Notes: a model not told the origin generated them from the sequence alone. DNA of 64,000 nt from Bog-257 sp963834135 (GCA_963834135.1 CAWIAN010000005.1:744001-808000), one strand, 5' to 3'; positions 37,830 through 48,088 are shown, counted from the stretch's first letter. A program made the numbers and translations.

Positions 37830-37877
37830 ATCAATTGAGGTGGTTGTATATCGCAGCTGAAGCTACGACCCTTCCCG

Positions 37878-38789
37878 TTACAAGCCCGCAACCCCGGCGG
37901 GCTCCGGCGTCGTTTTCAACTTCACCGCAATCTCGATGAACGCCAGAGCGGCGCGGCTGAGGGCTTTGTCCTTGCGGAAGACCAGCGCCAGATCTCGTTG
38001 AATGCTGGCATCGGCCAGCGTCACCGCGGCCAGCACCTTCGCCTTCAGGTCCTCGACCACGTTCGAGCGCGCAATAAATCCCACGCCAACTCCCACCGCA
38101 ACAAAACGCTTCAGCAACTCGCTTGAATCGAGTTCCATCGATACTGTCGGCTTCAGTCGGCGATCGTGGAAGATGGCTTCCAGCGCGTCGCGCGTGCGCC
38201 CCAGCTTAGGCAGCAGCAGCGGGGACTCGATGACTTCCGCGACCGTGGCACTCTTGCGCGGCGCCAGCGGATGGTCGGGCGGTGTAATCACGATCAGCTC
38301 GTCGCGATGAATCGGAACCACCGTAAGCCGCTTGTCAGGAACCGGCATGGAGACGATGCCGAAGTCGCAGGAGTTCTCGATGATGGCCTCGAGAATCTTG
38401 TTGTGCTCCAGCCGCTTTACGCTGACAGCAACGCTCGGGTACTGGCGTTTGAACTCGGCAAAGACCTCGGGCAGGATGTGCAGGCAGGTACCTTCGTTGG
38501 CGGCGACGACGATTTCGCCGCGCGGGATGCGATGCATCTCGGCCAGCGCGATCAGCACCACGCGCCGCTGCTCCAGCGTCTCCTCGGCGTATTTCTGGAA
38601 GACCTTGCCCGGTGCGGTAACGGCGACCTTGCCTCCGCTGCGGTCCAGTAGCTTGGCGCCAACTTCTTCTTCCAGCGCGCGAATCTGCGCGGAGATAGCG
38701 GGCTGGGTGCGGAAACGCCGCTCCGCAGCACGCGAGAAGCTGCTGAGCTTGGCTACCTCGAGAAACGTTTCCAGTTGATCGAAGTCCAT
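37878..38789 (-). CDS. LysR-family transcriptional regulator
   Basis: 303 residues. The N-terminal winged HTH (FDQLETFLEVAKLSSFSRAAERRFRTQPAISAQIRALEEE) is intact. The effector domain (GEIVVAANEGTCLHILPEVFAEFKRQYP ... VGVGFIARSNVVEDL) resembles CysB/CbbR-like regulators of sulfur, carbon or redox metabolism. It is convergent with zwf across a repeat-containing gap, so it need not control zwf. Effector unknown. Confidence 0.92.
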   Translation of the reverse strand: MDFDQLETFLEVAKLSSFSRAAERRFRTQPAISAQIRALEEEVGAKLLDRSGGKVAVTAPGKVFQKYAEETLEQRRVVLIALAEMHRIPRGEIVVAANEGTCLHILPEVFAEFKRQYPSVAVSVKRLEHNKILEAIIENSCDFGIVSMPVPDKRLTVVPIHRDELIVITPPDHPLAPRKSATVAEVIESPLLLPKLGRTRDALEAIFHDRRLKPTVSMELDSSELLKRFVAVGVGVGFIARSNVVEDLKAKVLAAVTLADASIQRDLALVFRKDKALSRAALAFIEIAVKLKTTPEPAGVAGL

Positions 38790-38877
38790 AAGGCTGCTGC
38801 TAGCTCTTAGCTATTAGCTTTTAGCCAGATCTTATTACTGCATGTCTTTGGCGGTTTGTCATCACGCAAAAGCGTGG

Positions 38878-39255
38878 CTATTGGGGAGGTAGGTTTATCT
38901 CGACATTGACAAAGACCGGGACCGGAATCCCGTTGCGGGTAGCTGGCTTAAACTTCCATCGGCTGACCGCTTCCAGTGCATTGGCATCAGCTTGCTCGTT
39001 GCCGCAAGACTGCACTAGCACCGGATCATGAACCAGCCCGTCGGTTCCAACCTGCACCTTGAAGACAACCTTCTGTTTGGCTTTCGCATAGAACACGGAA
39101 CCCGGCTCGGGTGTCTTGATTGCTTTAGGAGCTTTCACTGCTGCTGACGATTTTGCCGGTGGGACCGCACTGATTTGATCGGCGGGGGTTTGCTGACAGT
39201 CTCCCCATGCAACCGTACCGAGTACGAAGAGTAGAGGCGCGAACAGTCGTTTCAT
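38878..39255 (-). CDS. TonB C-terminal-domain protein, exported, no membrane anchor
   Basis: 125 residues with a signal peptide (ending near GTVAWG) and a TonB-type C-terminal domain. Conserved points are VVFKVQVGTDGLVHDPVLVQSCG, ALEAVSRWKFKPATRNGIPVPV and the last strand FVNVEINLPP. The N-terminal membrane helix and long Pro-rich spacer of true TonB are replaced by a short Lys/Pro linker, so it does not transduce energy by itself. It is one of the small TonB-fold secreted proteins frequent in Acidobacteria. Confidence 0.85.
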   Translation of the reverse strand: MKRLFAPLLFVLGTVAWGDCQQTPADQISAVPPAKSSAAVKAPKAIKTPEPGSVFYAKAKQKVVFKVQVGTDGLVHDPVLVQSCGNEQADANALEAVSRWKFKPATRNGIPVPVFVNVEINLPPQ

Positions 39256-39291
39256 CGGTCAAATCATATACTTCATGGACGAATCGGCGTT

Positions 39292-40201
39292 TCAATAAAC
39301 ATCCAAATCGTGGGCCGAAACCACCGCTCCTGCATAATGGTCGCGGATCTCCTGCAACATCTCGCCTTCCGCGACGCCGTGAAACATCTGATGGTAGAGA
39401 ACCAGCAGCTTGGGTTTGGCGCGGGTGGCGATGGCGGCCAGCTCATCCGTCGAAGTGTGAAATGCCTTGAAGTAAGCCCGCCATTGCGGTGAGTCCATCT
39501 CGCTGTTCGGTCCTGAAGCGTAGGCCTCGTGCAGCAGCAGATCGCAGCCGTTGCAAGCCTTGACAATCGACTCAGCCGGAGAGGTATCGCCGGAGATCAC
39601 GATCACGCGATCGGGCGTCTGGAAGCGGTAGCCGAACGACTCGTCCCACGAGCCGTGCTTCACCGGCGATCGCCGTGACCGTGACGTTTTCGTCCTTGTA
39701 GATCACGCCCGGCTCGATCTCATGAACGTCGACGAGGTAGCCGGTTCGATTGCCGTGCTCCAGCCCTTCGGTACGGACCTCGATGTCCTTCTTCCACGCT
39801 GCCAGAATATTCTTCGTCATGTCACTGGTACCGCGCGGGCCGTAGACAACGAGATGTTCGGTGCGGCCCAGCACCCAGGGCGTGAAGATCAGGTCGGGAA
39901 GTCCGAGCGTGTGGTCGGAGTGCAGGTGCGTGAGGAACAGCATGCGCAGCTTGGGCATCTCCAATCCGGGCACGCCTTGCCGCGAAGCGGCAGCAGCACG
40001 CCGTACGATGCCGGGTCCGCAATCGACGAGATAACTTTGTCCATTGACGATGACGGCGACGGCCGGGCCAGAGCGGTCGGGGTCGGCGTTGGGCGTGCCG
40101 GTGCCGAGCATGACGACCTGGGTGACGGGCGAGGCTGCGCGGGCGGCGATGCCAAAACACAAGCTGGACGCGAGGAGAAGAGCGAACGCTAGGCGCTTCA
40201 T
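39292..40201 (-). pseudogene. Ribonuclease Z-like metallo-beta-lactamase hydrolase, exported, frameshifted
   Basis: Secreted MBL-fold enzyme split by one extra base near 39664. First part from the ATG at 40201: signal peptide (about 23 residues), VVMLGTGTPNADPDRSGPAVAVIV, and the metal motif LTHLHSDHTLGLPDLIFTPW. It continues to VTVTAIA. After the shift the second part resumes with HGSWDESFGYRFQTPDRVIVISGDTSPAESI, HEAYA and KPKLLVLYHQMFHG. Together about 300 residues with all metal ligands. RNase Z-like fold proteins with a signal peptide are usually phosphodiesterase- or sulfatase-like rather than tRNA-processing. An assembly error is a realistic explanation. Confidence 0.83.
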
Positions 40202-40246
40202 GGGTAGAATCATACAATCTCGCATGATCGTTTCGTTGAGGTGAGG

Positions 40247-40975
40247 ATGAGCGAATCGTCGACTCCGTCGCGGATCTATGTTGGCACCTCCGGTTGGGCG
40301 TACACCATCTGGAAGCCGGAGTTTTATCCGAAAAACGTTGCGTCGAAAAACTTTCTGAAGCATTACGCCACGCAGCTCAACACGGTCGAGGTGAACTATA
40401 CCTTCCGCCGGAGTCTGACGGAAAAGGCTGCAACCGGATGGATGGCCGACGTGGGACCGGAGTTTCGTTTCGCGCTGAAGGCCAATCAGTACATCACGCA
40501 TATCCGCAAGCTGCAGAACTGCGAAGAGCCGGTGCAGCGATTTCTTGCGACGCTGCAGCCGTTGGCCGCGCAGCTTGGGCCGGTGCTGTTTCAGCTGGGG
40601 CCGACACAGAAGGCTGATGTTGGCGTGCTGCGCGACTTCCTCGCGCTCCTGCCGCGGAATTTCAAGATGGCGTTTGAGTTTCGGCACCCGTCGTGGTTCA
40701 GCGATGAGGTGTATCAGATCCTCGGTGACCGCAACGCGACGTTATGTGTCGCTGAGACGGAGAAGCTGACGACGCCCGAGATTCGCACCGCCGATTACAT
40801 TTACTTCCGCTTCCGGCAGCCCAGCTATTCGGCGGACGAGGTGAAGAAGCTGGCGGAGCGCGTGCGCAAGTGGGTGAGCGAAGGAGTGGAGACCTATGCG
40901 TTCTTCAAACACGAGGAGGATCCGCGGTCGCCGCTGAATGCGGTGGAGTTGTTAAGAGCAGCAACTAGCAATTAG
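40247..40975 (+). CDS. DUF72-family protein (YecE-like)
   Basis: TIM-barrel protein of 242 residues in the DUF72 family. Conserved features: IYVGTSGWAYTIWKPEFYP at the N-terminus, LNTVEVNYTFRRSL, FRFALKANQYITHIRKL, the GPVLFQLGP strand, MAFEFRHPSWF and the final TYAFFKHEEDPRSPLNA. Its biochemical role is not established. Start at the ATG 40247 with GAGGTGAGG upstream; a GTG at 40241 is an alternative. It diverges from the RNase Z-like gene. Confidence 0.93.
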   Translation: MSESSTPSRIYVGTSGWAYTIWKPEFYPKNVASKNFLKHYATQLNTVEVNYTFRRSLTEKAATGWMADVGPEFRFALKANQYITHIRKLQNCEEPVQRFLATLQPLAAQLGPVLFQLGPTQKADVGVLRDFLALLPRNFKMAFEFRHPSWFSDEVYQILGDRNATLCVAETEKLTTPEIRTADYIYFRFRQPSYSADEVKKLAERVRKWVSEGVETYAFFKHEEDPRSPLNAVELLRAATSN

Positions 40976-41056
40976 CGACTGGCAACCAGCCGGGTGTCCC
41001 ATCCTCCTCGCCCGATTTCGGCGAGAGGGTGAGAGGGGAGCGGTTAGAGTCAAAAA

Positions 41057-41093
41057 CCCCATGTCTCGAAAGACGCGAGACATGGGGCACCCG
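41057..41093. repeat. Family B hairpin
   Basis: CCCCATGTCTCG and CGCGAGACATGGGGCACCC form a stem around AAAGA. The same frame recurs with other stems elsewhere in the window. Confidence 0.75.
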
Positions 41094-41170
41094 GACTTGG
41101 CGCTGGACGCCGCCTTCCCGTATCCGGTTGGCTATTCCCGACCACCGACACTTCGCCGCATACTCATCTC

Positions 41171-42115
41171 GTGCAGAGTGCCGATCCCAATCTGCGGCTG
41201 CTGAATTCCTTTCTCGACTACCTCAAAGTCGAGAAGGGACTCGCGCCGCTGAGTGTCTCGGCTTATCGCTCGGACCTGGAGCAGTATTCTTCATTCCTGC
41301 TGAAGCGCAAGCGTGGCCTGAAAGACGCGAGGCGGCAGGATGTGCGCGATTTTCTCAACTCGCTGTTCGGCAACGGCGTTGACGGACGCAGCGTGGCGCG
41401 CAAGCTGTCGGCGATGCGGCATCTCTACAAATACCTCCTGCTCGACCGTTACATCACCGCCGATCCCACGCTCAATATCGACTCGCCGCGGCAATGGAAG
41501 GTGTTGCCAAAGTCGCTCGCTGCCGACGAGCTCGAGAGTGTGCTGCAAGGGCCGCCGCACGCGAAGGACGATAGGCTGTCGCAGGCGCTGGCTGGCCGCG
41601 ATCGAGCTATGCTGGAGGTTTTCTATGCCGGAGCGTTGCGCGTGTCGGAGGTCGTCAACCTGAAGCTGGAGGATCTGAAACTCGAACTGGGCTACGTGCT
41701 GGTGCGCGGCAAGGGTGATAAAGAGCGCATCGTGCCGCTGGGCCGCGCGGCGCAGGAGATCGTGCAGGAGTATCTGCGCGACGCGCGTCCGGCTCTGGCT
41801 GCGGGGAAGTCCTCGCCGTTTCTGTTCATCGCGCGCGGGGCGCGGGGGATCACGCGGCAGCGGGTGTGGCAGATGGTGAATGCGGCGTCGGCTCAGTCGA
41901 GACACGCTAGCCCGCACATGCTGCGCCATAGTTGCGCGACGCACATGGTGGAGAATGGCGCCGACCTGCGCACCGTGCAGACGATCCTCGGCCACGCCGA
42001 CATTTCAACCACGCAGGTGTACACGCATCTGGCGCTGGACCGGTTGAACAAGGTGTACAAGAAGCATCATCCGCGAGGGAAGGGACGAGCGGCGGGGAGG
42101 CAGGAAGGTTCGTGA
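41171..42115 (+). CDS. xerD: Tyrosine recombinase XerD-like
   Basis: 314-residue Xer recombinase that should resolve chromosome dimers at dif with its partner. N-terminal SAM-like domain (LRLLNSFLDYLKVEKGLAPLSVSAYRSDLEQY) and catalytic domain with Arg in GALRVSEV, Lys in RGKGDKERIVPL, His-x-x-Arg in SPHMLRHSCATHMVENGADLR, His in ILGHADIST and Tyr in VYTHL. The tail after KKHHPRGKG is basic. The start is GTG at 41171 or close to it. A second Xer gene follows 340 bases later, separated by a tandem hairpin repeat. Confidence 0.92.
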   Translation: MQSADPNLRLLNSFLDYLKVEKGLAPLSVSAYRSDLEQYSSFLLKRKRGLKDARRQDVRDFLNSLFGNGVDGRSVARKLSAMRHLYKYLLLDRYITADPTLNIDSPRQWKVLPKSLAADELESVLQGPPHAKDDRLSQALAGRDRAMLEVFYAGALRVSEVVNLKLEDLKLELGYVLVRGKGDKERIVPLGRAAQEIVQEYLRDARPALAAGKSSPFLFIARGARGITRQRVWQMVNAASAQSRHASPHMLRHSCATHMVENGADLRTVQTILGHADISTTQVYTHLALDRLNKVYKKHHPRGKGRAAGRQEGS

Positions 42116-42333
42116 TCACCGCAGAATGCAGGTGCGACGTTCCGCGACACCTGGGGTGTAATGGACCGCGGCTGGTGGGTTGTCGAGGATCGGGTAGAGC
42201 GGCGCTTTAGCGCCGCGTCAACGCTGCATTCATTTTGTTGTCATCCCGAGCGAAGCCGAGGGATCTGCTGTTCGTCGTGGCGATAACGGTGCCGCCGGCT
42301 AAAGCCGGCTCTGAATCGGAAGGAGACTGCGGG
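42116..42333. other. Intergenic repeats between the Xer genes
   Basis: Contains a family A half element (GTCATCCCGAGCGAAGCC at 42240) and a GCCGGCTAAAGCCGGC hairpin near 42297. No gene. Confidence 0.55.
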
Positions 42334-42441
42334 ACGCGAACCTGAAGGTTCGCTCTACCGGTTGTGAAGGCGGGGACGCGAACCTGGAGGTTCGCTCTAC
42401 CGGTTGTGAAGGCGATAACGCGAACCTGGGTTCGCTCTACC
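42334..42441. repeat. 42-bp tandem repeat, 2.6 copies, each with a hairpin
   Basis: Units begin at 42334, 42376 and 42418. Each carries the stem GCGAACCT/AGGTTCGC (shortened in the third) followed by CTCTACCGGTTGTGAAGGCG. The last partial copy ends 15 bases before the start of the second recombinase gene. Confidence 0.85.
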
Positions 42442-42455
42442 AGAACAATCGAACC

Positions 42456-43383
<928 letters not shown>

Positions 43384-43432
43384 CGATTAGCCATTTGGCA
43401 TTTGGCGATCCGGACTTGCAGGTTGCTGCATA

Positions 43433-43631
43433 AGCCGCGAAGCGGCGGCGATGACGTTGAAGCCCGGGGCGCAAGCCCCGGGTGCCTGGGATTCGGGAGG
43501 GTGCAAGCCGCGTCAGCGGCGACCTTTCGAGGTAAAGCCGTGTCGCCGCTGACGCGGCTGGTGTCACCTATCCAACCCGTCCCCGGGGCTTGCGCCCCGG
43601 GCTTCAAGAGCACAGCTGCCGCTTCGCGGCT
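43433..43631. repeat. 199-bp nested inverted repeat
   Basis: Three pairs of perfect arms are nested symmetrically: 43433-43446 with 43618-43631 (14 bp), 43459-43482 with 43582-43605 (24 bp), 43506-43523 with 43542-43559 (18 bp), with equal spacers of 12 and about 22 bases on each side and an 18-base centre. Each arm is also a hairpin by itself. Located between the second Xer gene and the DUF892 gene. Confidence 0.93.
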
Positions 43632-43725
43632 CGATTCAATGCTTACCGCCGGGCAACTCCACCAACCTTCCAACCACCGTATCGCTCTCCCGCATCTCAC
43701 TGCGCTCACAGGGAGGACAATCACC

Positions 43726-44328
43726 ATGCAAACCGCGCACGAACTTTTCATTCACGAAATGCAGGACATGCTGGATGCCGAGCAGCAGCTGGTCGAGGCT
43801 CTTGGATCGCAGGCCGAGGAGAGCTCCCGGCCGGAGCTGCAGAAGGCGTTCCAGTCGCATCAGGCACAAACCGAAAAGCAGGTCGAACGCCTGCGCCAGG
43901 CCTTCGAATCGATCGGAGAAGATCCCGAAGAGGTTGAGTGCAAGGGCATCCGCGGGCTCATCGAGGAGCACGACCACTTCAAAGAGGAAGAAGAGCCGGC
44001 CGAGGACATCATGGACATCTTCAATGTCGGCGCTGCCGAGAAGGTCGAGAGCTACGAGATCTGCGCCTATGAGTCGCTGATCCGCCTGGCTGATCAGATG
44101 GGCCACACCAAGGCTTCGAAGCTGTTGAACCAGAACCTGAAAGAAGAGCAGGCCACGCTGAAGAAGATGCAGGGCTTCTCCAAGAAGCTGAAGCCCGAAA
44201 ACATGGGGATGGACGAAGAGGAAGAAGAGGACAGCGCTGACAGCGAATCCATGCAGGATGCAAGCTCCAATCAGCGTTCCGGGCAGAAGAAGGGATCGCG
44301 CCGGCAGGGTGGACGCCGAGCGGCTTAA
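43726..44328 (+). CDS. DUF892 / YciE-YciF ferritin-like protein
   Basis: 200 residues. The four-helix ferritin-like fold of the DUF892 family is shown by LFIHEMQDMLDAEQQLVEALGSQAEE, LQKAFQSHQAQTEKQVERL, IRGLIEEHDHF and KVESYEICAYESLIRLADQMG, which contain the Glu/His ligands of a di-iron site. It has an acidic low-complexity tail (MDEEEEEDSADSES) and a basic end (KKGSRRQGGRRAA). Stress-linked in other bacteria. The start at 43726 has GGGAGGACAATC upstream; a longer open frame would run through the palindrome and is rejected. Confidence 0.92.
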   Translation: MQTAHELFIHEMQDMLDAEQQLVEALGSQAEESSRPELQKAFQSHQAQTEKQVERLRQAFESIGEDPEEVECKGIRGLIEEHDHFKEEEEPAEDIMDIFNVGAAEKVESYEICAYESLIRLADQMGHTKASKLLNQNLKEEQATLKKMQGFSKKLKPENMGMDEEEEEDSADSESMQDASSNQRSGQKKGSRRQGGRRAA

Positions 44329-44336
44329 AGGAAGTT

Positions 44337-44374
44337 CAGTCCCACTCGTTCGATAACGCAGACGAGTGGGACTG
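44337..44374. terminator. Strong hairpin after the DUF892 gene
   Basis: CAGTCCCACTCGT and ACGAGTGGGACTG form a 13-bp perfect stem nine bases after the stop codon. No T-run follows, so it is either a hairpin of family B or a stability/termination element. Confidence 0.45.
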
Positions 44375-44618
44375 GTTCGTTCTGTCCCACCCAAGGCGAA
44401 TCGCAGACCTTGAGTGGGACACCTTTTTCCCCATCCCAATTCTCTCCGGCCCACCTTTCGCCAAGCGATGGCGAGGAGAATGGGGCACCCTCATTGGTTC
44501 CTCATCCTTCACCCCCGCACTTGTTAAGCACGACTGTCGCAGAAATGCGACACATTGCTCGGTGCGGTTTTCACGACCGCGTCCCGCCTGATACACTTGC
44601 AGCGCCAAAAATCTGCTC
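44375..44618. other. Intergenic, nothing recognised
   Basis: No gene seen upstream of the GH57 gene. Promoter elements could not be fixed. Confidence 0.4.
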
Positions 44619-46904
44619 ATGAGTAACGTAGGCTCCCCCAATTCCCCGAAAATTCGGCTGGTTCTGCTTTGGCATATGCACCAGCCTTTTTACAAAGACA
44701 TGGTCACTGGCGAATATCGCCTGCCCTGGGTGCGGCTGCACGCGCTCAAGGATTACTACGGCATCGTGAAGTTGCTGGACGAGTTTCCCGAAGTTCACCA
44801 GAACTTCAACCTGGTGCCGTCGCTGGTGGCGCAGATTCAGGATTACGCCTCCGGCGAGGCCCACGATCCGTTCCTCGACGTGGTCTCCAAGCCTTCGACC
44901 GATCTCACGGTGGCGGATCGCCGTTTCGCGCTGCGATATCTGTTCCAGGCGAATCCGGTAAACATGATCGGCCGCTACCCGCGCTATCGCGAGTTGTGGG
45001 AGCGTTATCGCTCGACCTGCGACACTCCCGAGGGTCCCGAGTCTTACTTCGTCACGCGCGACTACGCTGACCTCCAGGTGCTATCGCAGCTGGCATGGTT
45101 CGACGAGTTTTTCCTCACCGAGCCCGACATAGCGGCACTGGTGCAGAAGGGCCAGGACTTCACCCGCGACGATCAACTGCTGGTCATCGAGCGCCAAAGA
45201 GAGATTCTGGCGAAGGTGCTGCCGGCGTATGCCGAGGCCGCCCGGCGCGGATCGATCGAGCTGTCGGCGACGCCCTACTACCATCCCATTCTGCCGCTGC
45301 TGTGCGACACGAACGCCGGGGCGGAGTCGTCGCCCGGTCTGCCGCTGCCGACGCGGCACTTCAAGCATCCTGACGATGCGACCACGCAGATCCGGCGCGC
45401 GCTGGACTCGCACGAGGCGCTCTTCGGCGTGCGCCCGAAGGGGCTGTGGCCGTCGGAGGGAAGCGTGTCGGAGGAGGCGCTGAAGCTGGCAGGCCGCGAG
45501 GGTATCCAGTGGATGGCGACCGACGAAGGCGTTCTGGGGCGCACACTCGACTACAACTTTGCCCGGCACAATAGCGATCACTTGCACGTCGACGGCGCCG
45601 AGCGGCTGTACAACATCTATCGCTACGAGAAGGGCGACACCCGGATGCACATGGTCTTCCGCGACCATCGGCTGTCGGACCTGATCGGCTTTGTGTACTC
45701 GGGCATGCCCGCGCAGGACGCCGCCAATCACCTCATCCAGAACATTAAGGATTCGGCGCAGCCGGTTCTGTCGACGGGTAAAAATGCTGTGGTATCGATC
45801 ATCCTGGATGGCGAGAATGCGTGGGAATATTACCCTCAATCGGGGCGCGAATTCCTGCGGCGCTTCTATGATGCGTTGCAACGCGACGAGCAGATTGAGC
45901 CGGTGACCATCTCGGAGGCGATCGAGCGGCACGGCGAAGAAAACTTTGGTCAGCTCAAGCGGCTGGTGCCCGGCTCGTGGATCGACGCGAACTTCAATGT
46001 GTGGATCGGCGCGCCCGAGGACAATCTGGCTTGGGATCTGCTGGCCGAAGCGCGCGATTACTACGACCGTCACCACAGCCGCGTCTCGGAAGAGCAGCGA
46101 AAGATCGCCTGGGAAGAGTTGCTGATCGCCGAGGGCAGCGACTGGAACTGGTGGTACGGGCCGGAGCATCACTCGGCCAACGACCGCGACTTTGATGAGC
46201 TCTACCGCAAGCACCTGTCGAATGTGTACCACGCGTTGGAAGGAGTTCCCCCGGCGGAGCTGAGTACGCCGATCATTCAGGGAGTGCAGCGGCCCAGCTA
46301 CATTCCGCAGACCGCCTACGTGAGCGCCCGCGTCGACGGCCTGGTGAGCGGATATTTCGAGTGGATGGGCGCGGCCAGCTACACCTCGGACCAGCGCACC
46401 AGCGCGATGCACGGCAAACAGTTCCTGCTGGACGCCGTGTACGCTGGGCTGGATGCGGATTCGGTTTCCGGGCGGCTGGATTTTTATCATGGCGTGCCTG
46501 AGGGCGCGTATCGCCTGGTGGTGAACTTCGAGGTGTGGCGCTCGGAGGGCAGCCAGAAAGCGGCTCCAAATTGTTACCGCTTGACGGTCGATGCGCAGGG
46601 CGGCGACCTGCAGAAGTGGACGCTGACCAACGGCGAGGAGCGCCATCGACTGGCAAATTTTTCCAGCGATAACGGCAACACGGAAACGCACGGCGTCGAA
46701 GTGGCCCTGAATCAGATCTTCGAGATGCGGGTACCTTTTGCGTTGATCAAAGCGCAGGAAGAAAGCCGGATTCGTCTGCGCTTCGCCATCTGGCGCGAGC
46801 ATCTGCCGGTGGATTCGCTGCCGCTGGAAGGCTGGATCGATCTGCACGCCGTCGCCGAAGAGCAGCTGGAGACAAACTTGTACAGCTTCTCGCCGCAGGA
46901 TTAG
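44619..46904 (+). CDS. Glycoside hydrolase family 57 enzyme
   Basis: Retaining alpha-glucan hydrolase or transferase of 761 residues in the GH57 family. The N-terminal (beta/alpha)7 barrel has LLWHMHQPFY (motif 1), the region around SATPYYHPILPLL (motif 2), GLWPSEGSVSEEAL with the nucleophile Glu280 (motif 3) and ILDGENAWEYY with the acid Asp397 (motif 4). The C-terminal half has the usual family helical region and a beta domain. Substrate may be glycogen-like amylose. No signal peptide. No glycogen genes are adjacent, but a PfkB kinase follows. Confidence 0.93.
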   Translation: MSNVGSPNSPKIRLVLLWHMHQPFYKDMVTGEYRLPWVRLHALKDYYGIVKLLDEFPEVHQNFNLVPSLVAQIQDYASGEAHDPFLDVVSKPSTDLTVADRRFALRYLFQANPVNMIGRYPRYRELWERYRSTCDTPEGPESYFVTRDYADLQVLSQLAWFDEFFLTEPDIAALVQKGQDFTRDDQLLVIERQREILAKVLPAYAEAARRGSIELSATPYYHPILPLLCDTNAGAESSPGLPLPTRHFKHPDDATTQIRRALDSHEALFGVRPKGLWPSEGSVSEEALKLAGREGIQWMATDEGVLGRTLDYNFARHNSDHLHVDGAERLYNIYRYEKGDTRMHMVFRDHRLSDLIGFVYSGMPAQDAANHLIQNIKDSAQPVLSTGKNAVVSIILDGENAWEYYPQSGREFLRRFYDALQRDEQIEPVTISEAIERHGEENFGQLKRLVPGSWIDANFNVWIGAPEDNLAWDLLAEARDYYDRHHSRVSEEQRKIAWEELLIAEGSDWNWWYGPEHHSANDRDFDELYRKHLSNVYHALEGVPPAELSTPIIQGVQRPSYIPQTAYVSARVDGLVSGYFEWMGAASYTSDQRTSAMHGKQFLLDAVYAGLDADSVSGRLDFYHGVPEGAYRLVVNFEVWRSEGSQKAAPNCYRLTVDAQGGDLQKWTLTNGEERHRLANFSSDNGNTETHGVEVALNQIFEMRVPFALIKAQEESRIRLRFAIWREHLPVDSLPLEGWIDLHAVAEEQLETNLYSFSPQD

Positions 46905-47188
46905 CAGTCGGCTATCAGCTGTCGGCTCTCGGCCGTCAGCTACTGCTATGGGGCTGTGAGCCGTGAGCTATGCGCGATGAACTATGCGCTATGCGCTCCT
47001 GTCCTCACGACCTCTGCGCTAGCCCCATCGTCCTTGCACTACAATCTGAGTTGTCATCCCCACCGACGGCTTCAGCCCGAGTGGAGGGACCTGCTGTTCT
47101 GTTCGCGGCGAAAGGCGGTCCCGCCCTAGCCAAAGATGGCTAGAACGGGGCACCCACAGGAAGATTTGACGGCGCGCTCATCGGTTAC
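46905..47188. other. Intergenic, low-complexity and repeat fragments
   Basis: Degenerate TAGC/CTATGCGC tracts at about 46908-47010, a diverged family A piece (GTCATCCCCACCGACGGC near 47053) and a family B-like piece ending GGGGCACCC near 47155. No gene. Confidence 0.5.
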
Positions 47189-48088
47189 ATGAAATCCTCA
47201 CGCTCTGATGTCGATCGCCGTCCCTCCGGCCTCTTCGTTGGCTTGGCGACGGTCGATGTCAGCTATACGGTCGACGCCGTCCCGCGCCGCAATCAGAAGA
47301 TCTCCGTCAAAGCGCAGCTGATCACGCCTGGTGGCCCGGCCACCAATGCTGCCGCCACATTTGCCTTCCTTGGAGGTCGAACCACTCTGCTCACGGCAGT
47401 CGGCGCGCATCCGTTGTCGGCAGTGATTCGCGACGATCTCACTCACGTATCGATTCGGCTGCACGATATGGCCCGGGGACGCCGCGAGCCGCCGCCTGTA
47501 TCTGCGATCATGGTCGACCGCGCCAGCGGCGAGAGAAGCGTTGTCTCGGCCAACGCCGCCGTGTTCTCGCCACTGAGTGCGGAGTTCAATCGGCGATGGC
47601 TTGCCGGCATCTCGATTGTGCTGCTGGATGGTCAGTACATGCCGTTATGTATAGCGGCGGCGAAGCTGGCGCATCAGCGCGGTATTCCAGTGGTGCTCGA
47701 TAGCGGAAGCTGGAAGCCGGGAATGGCGAAGCTGTTGCCGTTCCTCGACACCGCAATCTGTTCAAGAGATTTCCGTCCGCCCGGCTGCCGCAAGGAGGAC
47801 GATGTCTTCGAGTTTCTCGCGGCGCACAAAGTTTCACGAATTGCCATCACGCGTGGGAGCGAGCCAATTCGGTTTGTCGAGGAAGGGAAGCGCGGCGAGA
47901 TTCCCGTACGCCAGGTTCGTCCGGTCGACACACTGGGTGCGGGCGACATCTTCCATGGAGCGTTTTGCTATCACGCTGCCCGGCAGGACGAGACGTTTCG
48001 CAGCGCGCTCGCGGCGGCGTCACGCGTTGCAACCTTCTCCTGCCGCTACCCGGGCACGCGCTCGTGGATGAAAAACTTTCAGAGTTGA
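47189..48088 (+). CDS. PfkB-family carbohydrate kinase
   Basis: 299-residue sugar or nucleoside kinase. The family start LFVGLATVDVSYTVDAVP, the substrate region GGPATNAAATFAFLGGRTTLLTAVG and the catalytic C-terminal box DTLGAGDIFHGAFCYH with the base Asp are present. The substrate cannot be told; sulfofructose, ribokinase-like and ADP-glucose-related members all share these motifs. No signal peptide. It follows the GH57 gene but with a repeat-rich gap, so co-transcription is doubtful. Confidence 0.9.
   Translation: MKSSRSDVDRRPSGLFVGLATVDVSYTVDAVPRRNQKISVKAQLITPGGPATNAAATFAFLGGRTTLLTAVGAHPLSAVIRDDLTHVSIRLHDMARGRREPPPVSAIMVDRASGERSVVSANAAVFSPLSAEFNRRWLAGISIVLLDGQYMPLCIAAAKLAHQRGIPVVLDSGSWKPGMAKLLPFLDTAICSRDFRPPGCRKEDDVFEFLAAHKVSRIAITRGSEPIRFVEEGKRGEIPVRQVRPVDTLGAGDIFHGAFCYHAARQDETFRSALAAASRVATFSCRYPGTRSWMKNFQS

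Noticed and set aside
42334..42441. CRISPR-like array
   Set aside because: Only 2.6 units, the whole 42-bp period is repeated without unique spacers, and no cas genes are present.
43402..43725. N-terminal extension of the DUF892 protein
   Set aside because: The extension is translated from the long palindrome and has no ribosome-binding site. The ATG at 43726 has a good one and matches the family start.
45081..46847. 588-codon open frame antisense to the GH57 gene
   Set aside because: It is a high-GC shadow of a well-supported GH57 gene with all catalytic motifs. The antisense translation shows no family motif.
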